Assembly (NCBI GenBank): GCA_035710745.1
Contig: DASTCX010000016.1
Coordinates: forward strand, 124,001 to 188,000
Origin: Candidatus Eremiobacteraceae bacterium
Lineage (GTDB): Bacteria > Vulcanimicrobiota > Vulcanimicrobiia > Eremiobacterales > Eremiobacteraceae
DNA length: 64,000 bases
Reading direction: 5' to 3'
Each line of letters begins with the position of its first letter. Position 1 is the first letter of the stretch. A model generated the notes under the pieces. The model saw only the letters and a program-made list of their open reading frames with translations. It ran no database searches and was not told the DNA's origin. The position numbers and the translations under genes are program-made. This document shows, one piece after another, positions 8,226-17,190 of the stretch.

Positions 8226-11200
8226 ATGTCGATCAAGGGGCTACTCCGTCTCGCGCTTTTGGCACTTCTCGTCGTCGCCTTCCAGGGAACTTGGGCACTG
8301 GCTGGCACGACCGGAAGCATCCAGGGCATCGTGACGGACTCGGATGGCCATCCGATCGCCGGGGCGGCCGTGACGGCGATATCGCCGTCGCAGTCCGCTC
8401 ATAGCGTAACGGACAGCAAGGGCTTTTTCGCCCTGCTCAATCTCTCGCCCGACACGTATGCCGTCACGGCATCGAAGGACGGCTACGATGCGTCGACCCT
8501 GAACGGCCTCACCGTTCAGGCCGACCAAGCGACGCGCGGCGACTTGTCGTTGCGCAGCTCGGCCAAACTGCTCGGTCATGTGACCGCCACCGCGCCGACG
8601 TCGGTCGTCAATAAGACCGTCACCGGCGATCTCTACGCGGTCAACTCGCAAGCGATCAACTCGTATCAAGGAAGCTCGGGCGGCGCTGAGACGCTCTACA
8701 GCCAGAACGGCGTCGTCGGCTCGCTGCCGGGCGTCGTCCGCACGGTCGGATCGGGCGGCGGCTACTTCGGCCAAGGCACGCTGAGTCTGCGCGGCGGCGC
8801 ATACGACCAGATCGGCTTCGAGCTCGACGGCGTGCCGCTCAACCGCGGCTTCGACTTCTACAACAGCACGTCGTTCCTCACGAACGGTCTCGCGAGCCTC
8901 GAGGTCTACACCGGCGGCGAACCGGCGGACGCAGGCCGCGCGATGTCCGGCTACATCAATCAGGTGATGCAGCGCGGCCGTTATCCCGGCGGCGCGGACT
9001 TCACCGTCGTGGCCGGATCACCGACGTTCAATCATACGCTGCAGACCGACGTCTTCGGCGCGACGCCGAACGGCGGCTTCAGCTACTACGTTTCGACGCT
9101 CGCCACGAATGCCGGCTACGATTTCAACAACCGGCAGGATAACAACAACCTGACGCTCTCGGTCCCGGCGAACGATCCCGGTTGCGCCGATTTCGCGCAG
9201 TTGCAGGCCGGTGACGGCGCACAACAGGCGAACTGGCTCAATTGCGGCCGCGCGAACAACCTGCTTGCGGGCATCTCGCAAGGCACGTACGGTTCGAACA
9301 TCTACGGCGCGCAGCGCGACACGGTCGCGAATCTGCACTGGCTGTTCGGCCACAACGGCCTGCAGGACGACCTCCAGGCGCTTTATGTCACAGGCAGCAC
9401 CTTCACGCCGAGCTATGACCAGTACTCGGGTCCGGGCGTCGATCCGGCGTTGTACTGCGAAGAGAGCGCGTGCGCGCTAGGTCCGAACAACCAGATCCTC
9501 TGGCCGACCGGCTCGATCTATCGCGGAGCCGTGAACCAGCCGGATACCGGTCCGTCGGAAACGCTTACGTGGCCGACGGCAAACGGATCTCAGGGTGGGA
9601 TTCCTGCCGGATTCACCGACAACCAGATCACGCAGTACAGCATCGAGAAGCTCGGCTTCACGCGCTCGCTGAGCTCGACGTCGTACGTGCGCCTCTACGG
9701 CTATCAGCTCTACTCGTTCTGGACGCTCAACCAGCCGACGGAAGCGATCGTGGGCGGCACGTTCTACCAGCTCCACGATAACGCGACCGGCATCACGCTG
9801 AACTACCAGAATCAGCTGAGCTCGACGAACTCGATCAGCTTCGATGCTGACTACACCAAAGACCTGACGCTGCGCTACAACTACGGCAACTACTTCCATC
9901 AGCAGCGTACGGCCGGCGAACCCGGTGGTGGCGTCGTCTGCGGCGATCTCGCCGTCTTCTCATCGCTCGGCGCGTGCGGCGGCGCGAACACCAACGTCGC
10001 GATCATCCGCGGTCCGTACGGCTACTGGTCGTCGACGACGCCGATCACATCGGACGCGGTCGTCGCCGACACGTGGAAGCCGAGCGATAAGTGGTCGCTC
10101 GACATCGGCGCGCGCTACGACCAATTCAAGTTCGCGCTCATGCCGCTGCAGATCACGGGTCCGAACGGCCTTGCGGAACAGGCGCAGAACCAATGGGGCA
10201 TGTGCCTCCACGGCTACCATTACGGAGCCGGCGAACCGTGCAACGGCTACCTGACAGGCTACGTGGCCGCAGGCACCGGAGGACTGCCGCAAGACCTTCC
10301 CGGCGCGGCGAACTGGCAGGACGTCTCGGGCGACCTGACGTTCAACGAGTTCAGCCCGCGCTTCGGCGCGACGTACACGCTGTCGTCGAACGACGTGCTC
10401 CGGTTCTCGGTCGGACGCTACGTCCAGCCGCCGAACTCGGCGTTCGAAGAGTACCGCGCGGCGCCGTTCTGGGGTTCCGGCGATACGATCTCGATCCTCA
10501 ACCGCTACTACGACGGACTCGGCTTCCTCGCGGTGCACAACGTGCAGCCTGAGGACAGTACGAACTACGACCTCTCGTTCGAACACGATTTCTCGAACGG
10601 GCTGTCCGCGAAGATCACGCCGTTCTACCGCGACACGCGCGGTCAGATCCTCAACCTGCCCGTCAACCCGCAACAGCCGAGCTTCGTGACCGGGTACAAC
10701 TTCGGCGTCGCGCACATCAGCGGCGTCGAGTTCCTGGCGCGCAAGAACCGGCTTACCGAGAACGGGCTCTCGGCGACGTTCTCTGCGACGTACACGCAGT
10801 CGAAGATCCGATTCACGAAGTCGGCCGCCGGCGTGTCGTTCATCGACCTCATGAACAACAACATCAAGGCCTACAACGCGGACTACGGCACGAAGTACGC
10901 GCTGCTCGATCCGAACGGGTACTACTACCCGTCGTATACACAGTCGCCGCTTGCGACTTCGCCGTCGTACACGGTGCCGTTCGTGTTCACGCTGACGCTC
11001 GACGAGCGGACGCACGGCTTCGACATCACGCCGACGTTCAATTACCAATCCGGTAATCCGTACGGCGACCCCGCGCTCTTCCCGGATCCGCACTGCAACC
11101 CGAATCTCGCGGTGAACCCATCCTCGTGCGTTCCGGTCGGAGTGGGTCAGGTCTACGATGGTGGAGCCGGACCGAATCCATACACGCACACCTTCGACGC

Positions 11201-11525
11201 TCCCGGTTCGCTCAAAGGCCCGTCGTGGCTGGCGATGAACCTGAGCGTCTCGCACGACCTCGGGACCAACTCGAAGGTGAGCTTCCTCGTGACGAACCTC
11301 TTCACGTCTATCCATAACCATGGATATCCGTGGGAGCTGCCGACCGGCGACGGCGTGCTGTCGTACGGCGACAACATCTTCTACAACCTGATCCCGCTCG
11401 GCTATAACGGCCTCACGGGGTTCCCGGATCGCACCCAGTACTTCGGCGACAACTACTACCCGTACTCGCCGTCGGCCGTCGCATCGGCACGCGAGTACGT
11501 GTTCAGCATCTCGACGAAGATCTAA
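8226..11525 (+). CDS. TonB-dependent receptor with carboxypeptidase-regulatory-like domain (receptor 2)
   Basis: A 1099-aa outer-membrane receptor. The ATG at 8226 follows GGAGG. The signal peptide ends in TWALA and closely matches that of receptor 1. It is followed by the regulatory-like beta-sandwich (ALLNLSPDTYAVTASKDGYD), then a plug with LSLRGGAYDQIGFELDGVPL and the SGYINQV segment shared with receptor 1, then the barrel. The C-terminus is FSISTKI, again ending Lys-Ile. Receptors 1 and 2 are clear paralogues, but their barrel loops differ, suggesting different ligands. Cysteines occur in loop regions (for example CEESACA), so loop disulfides are possible. An intrinsic terminator follows. 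Confidence 0.92.
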   Translation: MSIKGLLRLALLALLVVAFQGTWALAGTTGSIQGIVTDSDGHPIAGAAVTAISPSQSAHSVTDSKGFFALLNLSPDTYAVTASKDGYDASTLNGLTVQADQATRGDLSLRSSAKLLGHVTATAPTSVVNKTVTGDLYAVNSQAINSYQGSSGGAETLYSQNGVVGSLPGVVRTVGSGGGYFGQGTLSLRGGAYDQIGFELDGVPLNRGFDFYNSTSFLTNGLASLEVYTGGEPADAGRAMSGYINQVMQRGRYPGGADFTVVAGSPTFNHTLQTDVFGATPNGGFSYYVSTLATNAGYDFNNRQDNNNLTLSVPANDPGCADFAQLQAGDGAQQANWLNCGRANNLLAGISQGTYGSNIYGAQRDTVANLHWLFGHNGLQDDLQALYVTGSTFTPSYDQYSGPGVDPALYCEESACALGPNNQILWPTGSIYRGAVNQPDTGPSETLTWPTANGSQGGIPAGFTDNQITQYSIEKLGFTRSLSSTSYVRLYGYQLYSFWTLNQPTEAIVGGTFYQLHDNATGITLNYQNQLSSTNSISFDADYTKDLTLRYNYGNYFHQQRTAGEPGGGVVCGDLAVFSSLGACGGANTNVAIIRGPYGYWSSTTPITSDAVVADTWKPSDKWSLDIGARYDQFKFALMPLQITGPNGLAEQAQNQWGMCLHGYHYGAGEPCNGYLTGYVAAGTGGLPQDLPGAANWQDVSGDLTFNEFSPRFGATYTLSSNDVLRFSVGRYVQPPNSAFEEYRAAPFWGSGDTISILNRYYDGLGFLAVHNVQPEDSTNYDLSFEHDFSNGLSAKITPFYRDTRGQILNLPVNPQQPSFVTGYNFGVAHISGVEFLARKNRLTENGLSATFSATYTQSKIRFTKSAAGVSFIDLMNNNIKAYNADYGTKYALLDPNGYYYPSYTQSPLATSPSYTVPFVFTLTLDERTHGFDITPTFNYQSGNPYGDPALFPDPHCNPNLAVNPSSCVPVGVGQVYDGGAGPNPYTHTFDAPGSLKGPSWLAMNLSVSHDLGTNSKVSFLVTNLFTSIHNHGYPWELPTGDGVLSYGDNIFYNLIPLGYNGLTGFPDRTQYFGDNYYPYSPSAVASAREYVFSISTKI

Positions 11526-11550
11526 GCGTCGAGTGACATAACGACGACGT

Positions 11551-11587
11551 CGGACCGGTCGAGCGCTCGGCCGGTCCGGCGGTTTTT
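11551..11587 (+). terminator. Intrinsic terminator of receptor 2
   Basis: CGGACCGG at 11551 pairs with CCGGTCCG at 11571, followed by GCGG and five T residues (11583-11587). It lies 26 bases past the receptor stop. Confidence 0.8.
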
Positions 11588-11741
11588 GAGGCAGGGCCTC
11601 GATAGCGTAGCGCGGAACCCACGGTAGTCTTGCGCGAGGTGCGGCGCTGACGAAGCTCACGCGCCATTTCTTATGCCCTCGGCGCTTCCGTCAGCCGCAC
11701 TAGTCCTGGCTCAGTGCTTCGGTAGGAGAACCAGCAACCCG

Positions 11742-12899
11742 ATGAATCCACGCCTTGGCATCGCTTGCCTTGCGGCGTTCGCGGTCACCGCGCTCGTCGT
11801 CGCAGGGGTAGGCTGTTCGAAAGGTTACGGCACCGGCACTGTGCCCGTTCCGTCGCCGAGCCCGAGCGGCACGGCAGGCCCCGACACGATCTACGTCCAG
11901 AACTCGAACCAGATCCTCGCGGTCCGTAAGTACACGAACGCGGCGAAAGCGAACGGCTTCGTACTTCCGGACGCGCGGCTCGACACGGGCAACATCAGCA
12001 ATCCGGACGTCGTCTACGATCCCGTCAGCGATACGCTGTGGTTCCCCGAAGCGGGCTCGCCGAACACGAAGATCCTCATGTGGACGGCTGCGTCGACGAA
12101 GAACGACGAGAACGCGAACGTCGTCATCCCGTTCCCCAACGGCGAAGGCACCGCGTCGTTCGATCCCGTCCATCATCTCTTGTTCGTCGGCGTCGATACC
12201 GGCCCGACGGTCGCCGTTTTCGCGAATCCCGAGACCATGACGGACTCCGCGACGCCCGCCGCGACTATCACGCTCGGCATCACCGATCCCGACGGCAACC
12301 GTCCGCAGGAGATGCTCTACGACCCCGGCACCGATCGCCTCTTCGTCAGCGATAACGGCGTCAGCGTCGCCGCGTTCAACAACTTCGGCACGAACGCCGA
12401 GAACGCGGTCACGTCGATGACGAACCCGACGATCAACGCCGATCAGACGATGACCGGATTCTTCAGCCCAGACGGCCTCGCGTACGCGCCGCCGCCGAAC
12501 GACCAGCTGTACGTCGGCGAGCAGCGCAGTCCGGGTGACGTCGTCGTCATCAAAGGCGCGAGCACGTTCAACGGTCCGATCTCCCACTCGCAGATGATCT
12601 CCGGACTATCAAAGCCGGGCGGCATGCAGTACGAGAACATCCGTGATCTGCTCTTCATCTACGACACGTCGCCGATCTACGTGCTCAAGAACGCGCTCAC
12701 GATCCACGGTACGATCAATTCGCTCATCGCGAACGGCAGCGCCCACGTGATCAACGACGGCAGCTCGGTACAGAACGAAGGTTTCGGCATCGCGCTCGTC
12801 ACCGACCCGATACCCCCGTCTCCCTCGCCGTCGCCGTCGATATCGCCCTCACCGTCGCCGTCGCCGAGCGCCGCGATACTCTTCCATCACCACCACTAG
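11742..12899 (+). CDS. Putative lipoprotein with beta-propeller-like repeats and Ser-Pro/His tail
   Basis: A 385-aa protein from ATG 11742, with AGGAG 13 bases upstream; a start at 11673 would put a polar stretch before the signal. The signal peptide ends VAGVGC, an imperfect lipobox with Gly at -3, so lipidation is likely but not certain. A short PSPSPS spacer follows. The body has repeated strands of the YDPxxDxLWF / FDPVHHLLFVG / YDPGTDRLFVSD type, typical of six- or seven-bladed propellers (NHL/YncE-like). The C-terminus is low-complexity Ser-Pro followed by four histidines. It sits alone between receptor 2 and a convergent acyl-CoA dehydrogenase. No enzyme motif is visible; a surface binding role is the likely reading. 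Confidence 0.8.
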   Translation: MNPRLGIACLAAFAVTALVVAGVGCSKGYGTGTVPVPSPSPSGTAGPDTIYVQNSNQILAVRKYTNAAKANGFVLPDARLDTGNISNPDVVYDPVSDTLWFPEAGSPNTKILMWTAASTKNDENANVVIPFPNGEGTASFDPVHHLLFVGVDTGPTVAVFANPETMTDSATPAATITLGITDPDGNRPQEMLYDPGTDRLFVSDNGVSVAAFNNFGTNAENAVTSMTNPTINADQTMTGFFSPDGLAYAPPPNDQLYVGEQRSPGDVVVIKGASTFNGPISHSQMISGLSKPGGMQYENIRDLLFIYDTSPIYVLKNALTIHGTINSLIANGSAHVINDGSSVQNEGFGIALVTDPIPPSPSPSPSISPSPSPSPSAAILFHHHH

Positions 12900-12915
12900 G
12901 GGACAACTCCCGAAT

Positions 12916-12931
12916 CTGAGCGCGCGCTCAG
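12916..12931. other. Perfect 16-bp palindrome at a convergent junction
   Basis: CTGAGCGCGCGCTCAG, immediately before a repeat copy, between two converging genes. It may act as a hairpin at the transcript end. Confidence 0.4.
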
Positions 12932-12937
12932 GAAACG

Positions 12938-12972
12938 ACCGCGGCGGTCGACCATAAAGGTCGACCGCTCCC
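12938..12972 (-). repeat. Intergenic palindromic repeat
   Basis: Minus orientation, stem variant GGTCGACC with ATAAA between the arms, complete GGGAGC and CCGCGG flanks. Located between the converging lipoprotein and acyl-CoA dehydrogenase genes. Confidence 0.88.
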
Positions 12973-12983
12973 GTTCCTTAGGC

Positions 12984-14132
12984 CTAGAAGCCGAGTTGGC
13001 GGCCGATGACCATGCGCTGCACTTCGTTCGTGCCCTCGCCGATCTCGTTCACTTTGCAGTCGCGCCAGTAGCGAGAGACCGGATACTCGTCCATGAACCC
13101 ATACCCGCCGTGGATCTGGACGGCCGAGTTCGCACAACGACGCGACACTTCACCTGAATAGAGTTTCGCCATCGCGGCGGCCTGCGCGAAGTCGCGGCCT
13201 TGATCTTTCAGCCACGCCGCCTTGAGAACCGCGGTCCGCGCGAGGTCGATCTCGACCGCCATATCGACGAGCTGGAACTGCACCGCCTGGAACTTCGAGA
13301 TCGGCTGTCCGAACTGGCGGCGATCCTTCGCGTAGCGTGCAGACGCGTCGTAGCACGCTTGCGCGAGACCGACAGACAGCGCACCGACGCTGATGCGTCC
13401 GCCGTCGAGCGTGTCGAGGAACTGCTTGAATCCGTTGCCGCGCCGTCCGAGGAGATTCTCTTCCGGAACTTGCGCGTTCTGGAACGACAGCTCGCGCGTG
13501 TCGGATGCCCGCCAACCCATCTTCTTATACGGCTTCGCTCGCGTGTAGCCCGCCGTGTCTTGAGGCACGATGATGTTCGATATCTCGGGCTTACCGTTCG
13601 AACCGGATGCGGTGACGGCTGTGATGGTCACGCCGGCGCTGATCGGCGTGCCGGCGTTTGTGATGAAGCACTTCGTTCCGTTGATCACCCACTCGCCGCT
13701 GCTCAGCGCCGCGGTCGTCTTCGTCGCGCCCGCATCGGAGCCGGCTTGCGGCTCGGTAAGACCGAACGCCCACAAGCTTTCGCCGCGTGCGAGGGGCGTA
13801 AGGTAGCGTTCCTTTTGCGCCTCGGTGCCGAACATGAAGATCGGCGACGCGCCGAGCGATACGTGCGCGGCCATCGTGATGCCGACCGACGCGTCGCCGC
13901 GCCCGATCTCCATCACCGCGAGCGCGTACGATATGGTATCCGCGCCGGCGCCGCCGTAACGCTCTGGAAAAGGGAGACCCAACAGGCCGAGAGCGCCCAT
14001 TTTCTTGACGACATCGAGCGGAAATTCCGAGTTCGCATCCCAGTGCTCGGCATGCGGCGCGATCTCCGCCTCTGCGAACTCGCGACAGAGTTTTTGCACG
14101 TCGAGCTGATCGTTCGTCAGGTCGAAATCCAT
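12984..14132 (-). CDS. Acyl-CoA dehydrogenase
   Basis: FAD-dependent flavoenzyme of acyl-CoA or branched-chain amino acid catabolism, 382 aa from ATG 14132 (MDFDLTNDQ, the family's common opening); ATG 14156 with a GGCGGGGA upstream is an alternative start. The N-terminal helical domain is followed by the middle beta domain (GLTEPQAGSDAGA, FITNAG) and the C-terminal helical domain (GGYGFMDEYPVSRYWRD, then EGTNEVQRMVIGR). The catalytic Glu position in the EGTNE motif is the one used by short/branched-chain and isovaleryl types, so substrate remains open. It is divergent from ftsE with 67 bases between starts and convergent with the lipoprotein gene. Confidence 0.93.
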   Translation of the reverse strand: MDFDLTNDQLDVQKLCREFAEAEIAPHAEHWDANSEFPLDVVKKMGALGLLGLPFPERYGGAGADTISYALAVMEIGRGDASVGITMAAHVSLGASPIFMFGTEAQKERYLTPLARGESLWAFGLTEPQAGSDAGATKTTAALSSGEWVINGTKCFITNAGTPISAGVTITAVTASGSNGKPEISNIIVPQDTAGYTRAKPYKKMGWRASDTRELSFQNAQVPEENLLGRRGNGFKQFLDTLDGGRISVGALSVGLAQACYDASARYAKDRRQFGQPISKFQAVQFQLVDMAVEIDLARTAVLKAAWLKDQGRDFAQAAAMAKLYSGEVSRRCANSAVQIHGGYGFMDEYPVSRYWRDCKVNEIGEGTNEVQRMVIGRQLGF

Positions 14133-14199
14133 CGAGGCGGAGCATTGGCCAAGCATCCGAGGGGTCCCCGCCGAACCCGGCGAACCTCGTCTCGCGCGC

Positions 14200-14889
14200 A
14201 TGATCGTTTTCCAGAACGTGAGCCTCGTCTATCCGAACGGCGTCCACGCGCTCACGAACGTCGACCTGACGGTTTCTCGCGGCGAGTTCATCTTTTTGGT
14301 CGGGAGCACCGGTCAAGGGAAGTCGACGCTGCTCAAGTGCGTCTACCGCGAAGTCTCGCCGACGACCGGCGACGTCAGCGTCGACGGGCGCCTTCTCTCC
14401 GGAATGCCGCGCGGTCAGATACCGATGCTCCGCCGCAAAGTCGGCGTCGTGTTCCAAGACTTCCGCCTGCTCCACCAAAAGACGGTCTGGGAGAACGTCG
14501 CGTACGCGCTCCAAGTGACGGGCGCCGGTTCGCGCGACGTGCTGCGTCGCGTGCCCCGGATGCTCGACCTCGTCGGCATCGCGCACAAGAGCAAGATGTT
14601 CCCGCACGAATTGTCCGGCGGCGAACAGCAGCGTACCGCGATCGCGCGATCGCTCGTCAACAATCCGCTCATCCTCCTGTGCGACGAGCCGACCGGCAAC
14701 CTCGATCCGGAGACGTCGGGCGAGATCATGGCGCTTCTCGCGCGCATCAACGCCAAGGGCACGACGGTCGTCGTCGCGACGCACAACCAAGCGATCGTCG
14801 ACCGCATGCGCCGTCGTGTCGTGCGTCTCGTCAACGGACGCATCGCGCACGACGAAGAGCAAGGACGCTACCACGTTGGATTGGGGTAA
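14200..14889 (+). CDS. ftsE: Cell-division ABC transporter ATPase FtsE
   Basis: ATPase of the FtsEX complex, which couples ATP hydrolysis at the divisome to activation of periplasmic murein hydrolases. The 229 aa match the family length. Walker A is GSTGQGKS (35-42, with Thr/Gln in place of the more common Ser/Ala), signature LSGGEQQR at about 138-145, and Walker [13 protein letters not shown] at about 158-169. The opening YPNGVHAL segment is typical of FtsE. ftsX overlaps by 14 bases and an EnvC-like factor follows, so the complex and its activator are encoded together. The upstream SD is weak. Confidence 0.95.
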   Translation: MIVFQNVSLVYPNGVHALTNVDLTVSRGEFIFLVGSTGQGKSTLLKCVYREVSPTTGDVSVDGRLLSGMPRGQIPMLRRKVGVVFQDFRLLHQKTVWENVAYALQVTGAGSRDVLRRVPRMLDLVGIAHKSKMFPHELSGGEQQRTAIARSLVNNPLILLCDEPTGNLDPETSGEIMALLARINAKGTTVVVATHNQAIVDRMRRRVVRLVNGRIAHDEEQGRYHVGLG

Positions 14890-15760
14890 AGTCCGCTTTT
14901 TCTGGGCGGAAGTCGCCCAAAATTTCACGCGCAACCTGACCATGGCCGTGACGGCGATCGGGACCGTCGCGATCGCGATCGTCCTGCTCGGAGTCTTCCT
15001 TTTCCTACGGCAATCGTTCGATCTGGCGATCGCGACCGTCGCCGGCCAGATCAGCGTACGCGCGTACCTCAAGGACAGCACGCCCCAAGATGAGATAGAC
15101 TCGATGATGCAGGCGCTGCGCGCCGATCCGCGCGTCGCGTCGGTCCGTTTCATCGACAAAAAGCACGCGATGGCAGACCTGCGCAAACAGATGCGCGGTC
15201 AGATGAACCTCGACGTTATCAACGTCAATCCCCTTCCGGACACGGTCGAGATCGTTCCGCGCGATCCGTACGACGCACCGGCGATCGCGTCGGCCGTCGA
15301 GCTGAAGCCGATCGTCGCGAAGGTGAATGATGGCGGCAACGTCACCAACGAGCTGCTCAAGGTCGACGCGGTGTTCAGCGCGGCCGGCCTCGCGATCGTC
15401 GCGATGCTCATCCTCGCGACCGTCCTCCTCATCTACAACACGATCCGGCTCACCGTCTTCGCGCGTCAGCGCGAGATCCACATCATGCAGCTCGTCGGCG
15501 CGACGCGCTGGACCGTCCGCTGGCCATTCGTGTTCGAAGGCATCCTCTCGGGAGCGATCGGCGCGATCTTCGGTCTCATCGTCTTGTCGATCGCTTACCG
15601 TACGCTCGTGCCGAAGATCGAGCTCAATCTTCCTTTCTTGCCGCTCAAGCTCGAGAGCGTCCCCGCAGGGCATCTCGCGCTCGAGCTGCTGCTCGTCGGA
15701 ACGATCGTCGGGATGCTCGCGAGCCTCGTCTCGGTCGGCCGCTACTTGCGCACGACGTGA
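14876..15760 (+). CDS. ftsX: Cell-division membrane protein FtsX
   Basis: Transmembrane partner of FtsE, 294 aa. The start is TTG at 14876, inside ftsE, giving LDWGKVRFFWAEV; AAGGA lies 11 bases upstream, and starting at 14816 would add a tail with no family similarity. There is one N-terminal membrane segment (about 24-46), a periplasmic domain of about 110 residues with conserved hydrophobic patches that bind the hydrolase activator, then three more membrane segments toward the C-terminus with the ARQREIHIMQLVGAT cytoplasmic motif. The next gene begins with GTGA overlapping its stop. Confidence 0.95.
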   Translation: MDWGKVRFFWAEVAQNFTRNLTMAVTAIGTVAIAIVLLGVFLFLRQSFDLAIATVAGQISVRAYLKDSTPQDEIDSMMQALRADPRVASVRFIDKKHAMADLRKQMRGQMNLDVINVNPLPDTVEIVPRDPYDAPAIASAVELKPIVAKVNDGGNVTNELLKVDAVFSAAGLAIVAMLILATVLLIYNTIRLTVFARQREIHIMQLVGATRWTVRWPFVFEGILSGAIGAIFGLIVLSIAYRTLVPKIELNLPFLPLKLESVPAGHLALELLLVGTIVGMLASLVSVGRYLRTT

Positions 15761-17025
15761 GGATGAACCGATTGCGCACGGCGCTCGCCGCCTTGATGGT
15801 CGCCGCCGTATTGCCGATCGCGCTCGGCGGCGACCGCGCGATCGCATCGACGCCGACACCGGTGCCGTTGTCGGTCCGGATCAAGCAGAAGCAGGCGATC
15901 ATCGAGGCGACGCGGCGCAAGCTTGAAGCGAGCCAGCGGAACCTCCATCAAGCGCGCTACAAGGTGCTGACGATCTCGCAGGCGCTCGACGAGACGCAAC
16001 AGAGCATCGCTCGCGTCGACGACGACCTCACGCACCTCTCCGGCACGATCGGTGCGACCGAGAAGCGCCTCAAGGTGCGTAAGACGCAACTTGCCGCCGT
16101 CCAATCGAGCCTCGACCTGCATCGCCAATCGCTCGACTACCGGCTCGTCGACGTCTACGAATACGGACCGACCACGTATCTCGAAGCGCTGCTCGACTCG
16201 TCGTCCTTCGTCGACTTCATCCAGCGCTGGGATTACATCCACTACATCATCAAAGCCGACAGCGATCTCATCAACCTCATCAATAAGGATGAGGCCGCGT
16301 ACGAACGCGTCGTCGCCGCGCTCGAGCAGACGGAGAACCAGCTGAGCGAGCAGCAGCTCGAGCAGCAGCGCGCACGACAGCAGCTCGGCGCGCTCGCCGA
16401 CGAGCGCCAGCAGCTCCTCTCCGTCGCGCAAGCGCAGCGCAACGTCGTCGCGCAGCAGGTGTACGAGCTCGAGAACCTGACCGCCGCGGAAGAGGCGCGC
16501 TTGCAGGCGCTCATAGTCGAGAAACAGCGCGAGGATGCGCTTGCCGTCGAGCACGCGAAACTCGCCGCGTGCCAGGCGCGCAGGGCTGCAGCGGTCGCCG
16601 CAGGACTGCCGGCGCCGAAATGCATTCCCGGCCTCGGTGGCCCTGTCCAGTTCGCATGGCCCGTGCGCGGTCCGATCACATCGCCGTTCGGGATGCGCGT
16701 CGACCCGGTGACCGGTCAGTATCAGCTCCACTCCGGCATCGACATCGGCGCGGACTACGGCGTGCCGATCACGGCGTCGGCGGACGGAAACGTGATCTAC
16801 GCCGGATGGTACGGCGGCTACGGCAACGCGATCATCATCGATCACGGCGGCGGCTGGTCGACGCTCTACGCACATTGCTCCGCGATGTACGTCTCGGCTA
16901 ACCAGCCCGTGCGTCAGGGTCAAGTCATCGGCGCCATCGGCGCGACCGGCTGGGCGACCGGACCGCATCTGCACTTCGAGATCCGCCGCAACGGCGTACC
17001 GCTCGACCCGCTCTCTAAGCTTTAG
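15757..17025 (+). CDS. EnvC-like murein hydrolase activator / M23 peptidase
   Basis: Periplasmic factor of FtsEX-controlled septal peptidoglycan splitting, 422 aa. A signal peptide (about 1-29) is followed by a long coiled coil (about 35-265, rich in Gln/Glu/Arg heptads) and a C-terminal LytM/M23 domain. Unlike E. coli EnvC, whose LytM domain is degenerate, the zinc ligands look intact here: H325 and D329 in HSGID, and H404/H406 in HLHFE. So it may itself be an active endopeptidase. The start is GTG 15757 overlapping the ftsX stop; ATG 15763 is equally possible. Its place directly after ftsEX supports a FtsX-bound role. Confidence 0.9.
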   Translation: MRMNRLRTALAALMVAAVLPIALGGDRAIASTPTPVPLSVRIKQKQAIIEATRRKLEASQRNLHQARYKVLTISQALDETQQSIARVDDDLTHLSGTIGATEKRLKVRKTQLAAVQSSLDLHRQSLDYRLVDVYEYGPTTYLEALLDSSSFVDFIQRWDYIHYIIKADSDLINLINKDEAAYERVVAALEQTENQLSEQQLEQQRARQQLGALADERQQLLSVAQAQRNVVAQQVYELENLTAAEEARLQALIVEKQREDALAVEHAKLAACQARRAAAVAAGLPAPKCIPGLGGPVQFAWPVRGPITSPFGMRVDPVTGQYQLHSGIDIGADYGVPITASADGNVIYAGWYGGYGNAIIIDHGGGWSTLYAHCSAMYVSANQPVRQGQVIGAIGATGWATGPHLHFEIRRNGVPLDPLSKL

Positions 17026-17190
17026 GGGAAAGCGACCGCTCCGGAGGACGCGTGAGCCGCGCTAAACCTTGCGGAGCTTGCTGACGTTACAATAGATATG
17101 AGCCAGGCCGCGATTGGGTAGCCCTTGAAATAAAGACCTCTCCCGACCCCGATGCTTGTCCCGCATTCGTGAAAGGAAACCCCGCTTACC

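Noticed and set aside
8226-8774. Minus-strand frame over the start of receptor 2 (from 8241)
   Set aside because: Overlaps the clearly coding signal peptide and regulatory domain of the receptor; shadow composition.
9960-11660. Long minus-strand open frame opposite receptor 2
   Set aside because: It is the Arg/Val-rich mirror of a real gene, has no SD and no family similarity; such frames are common at this GC content. The same holds for the minus frames opposite sucC, rnj, ftsK and the LCP/deacetylase genes.
17032-17046. GCGACCGCTCC similarity to the repeat family before ctpA
   Set aside because: Only one arm end is present; too short to call a copy.
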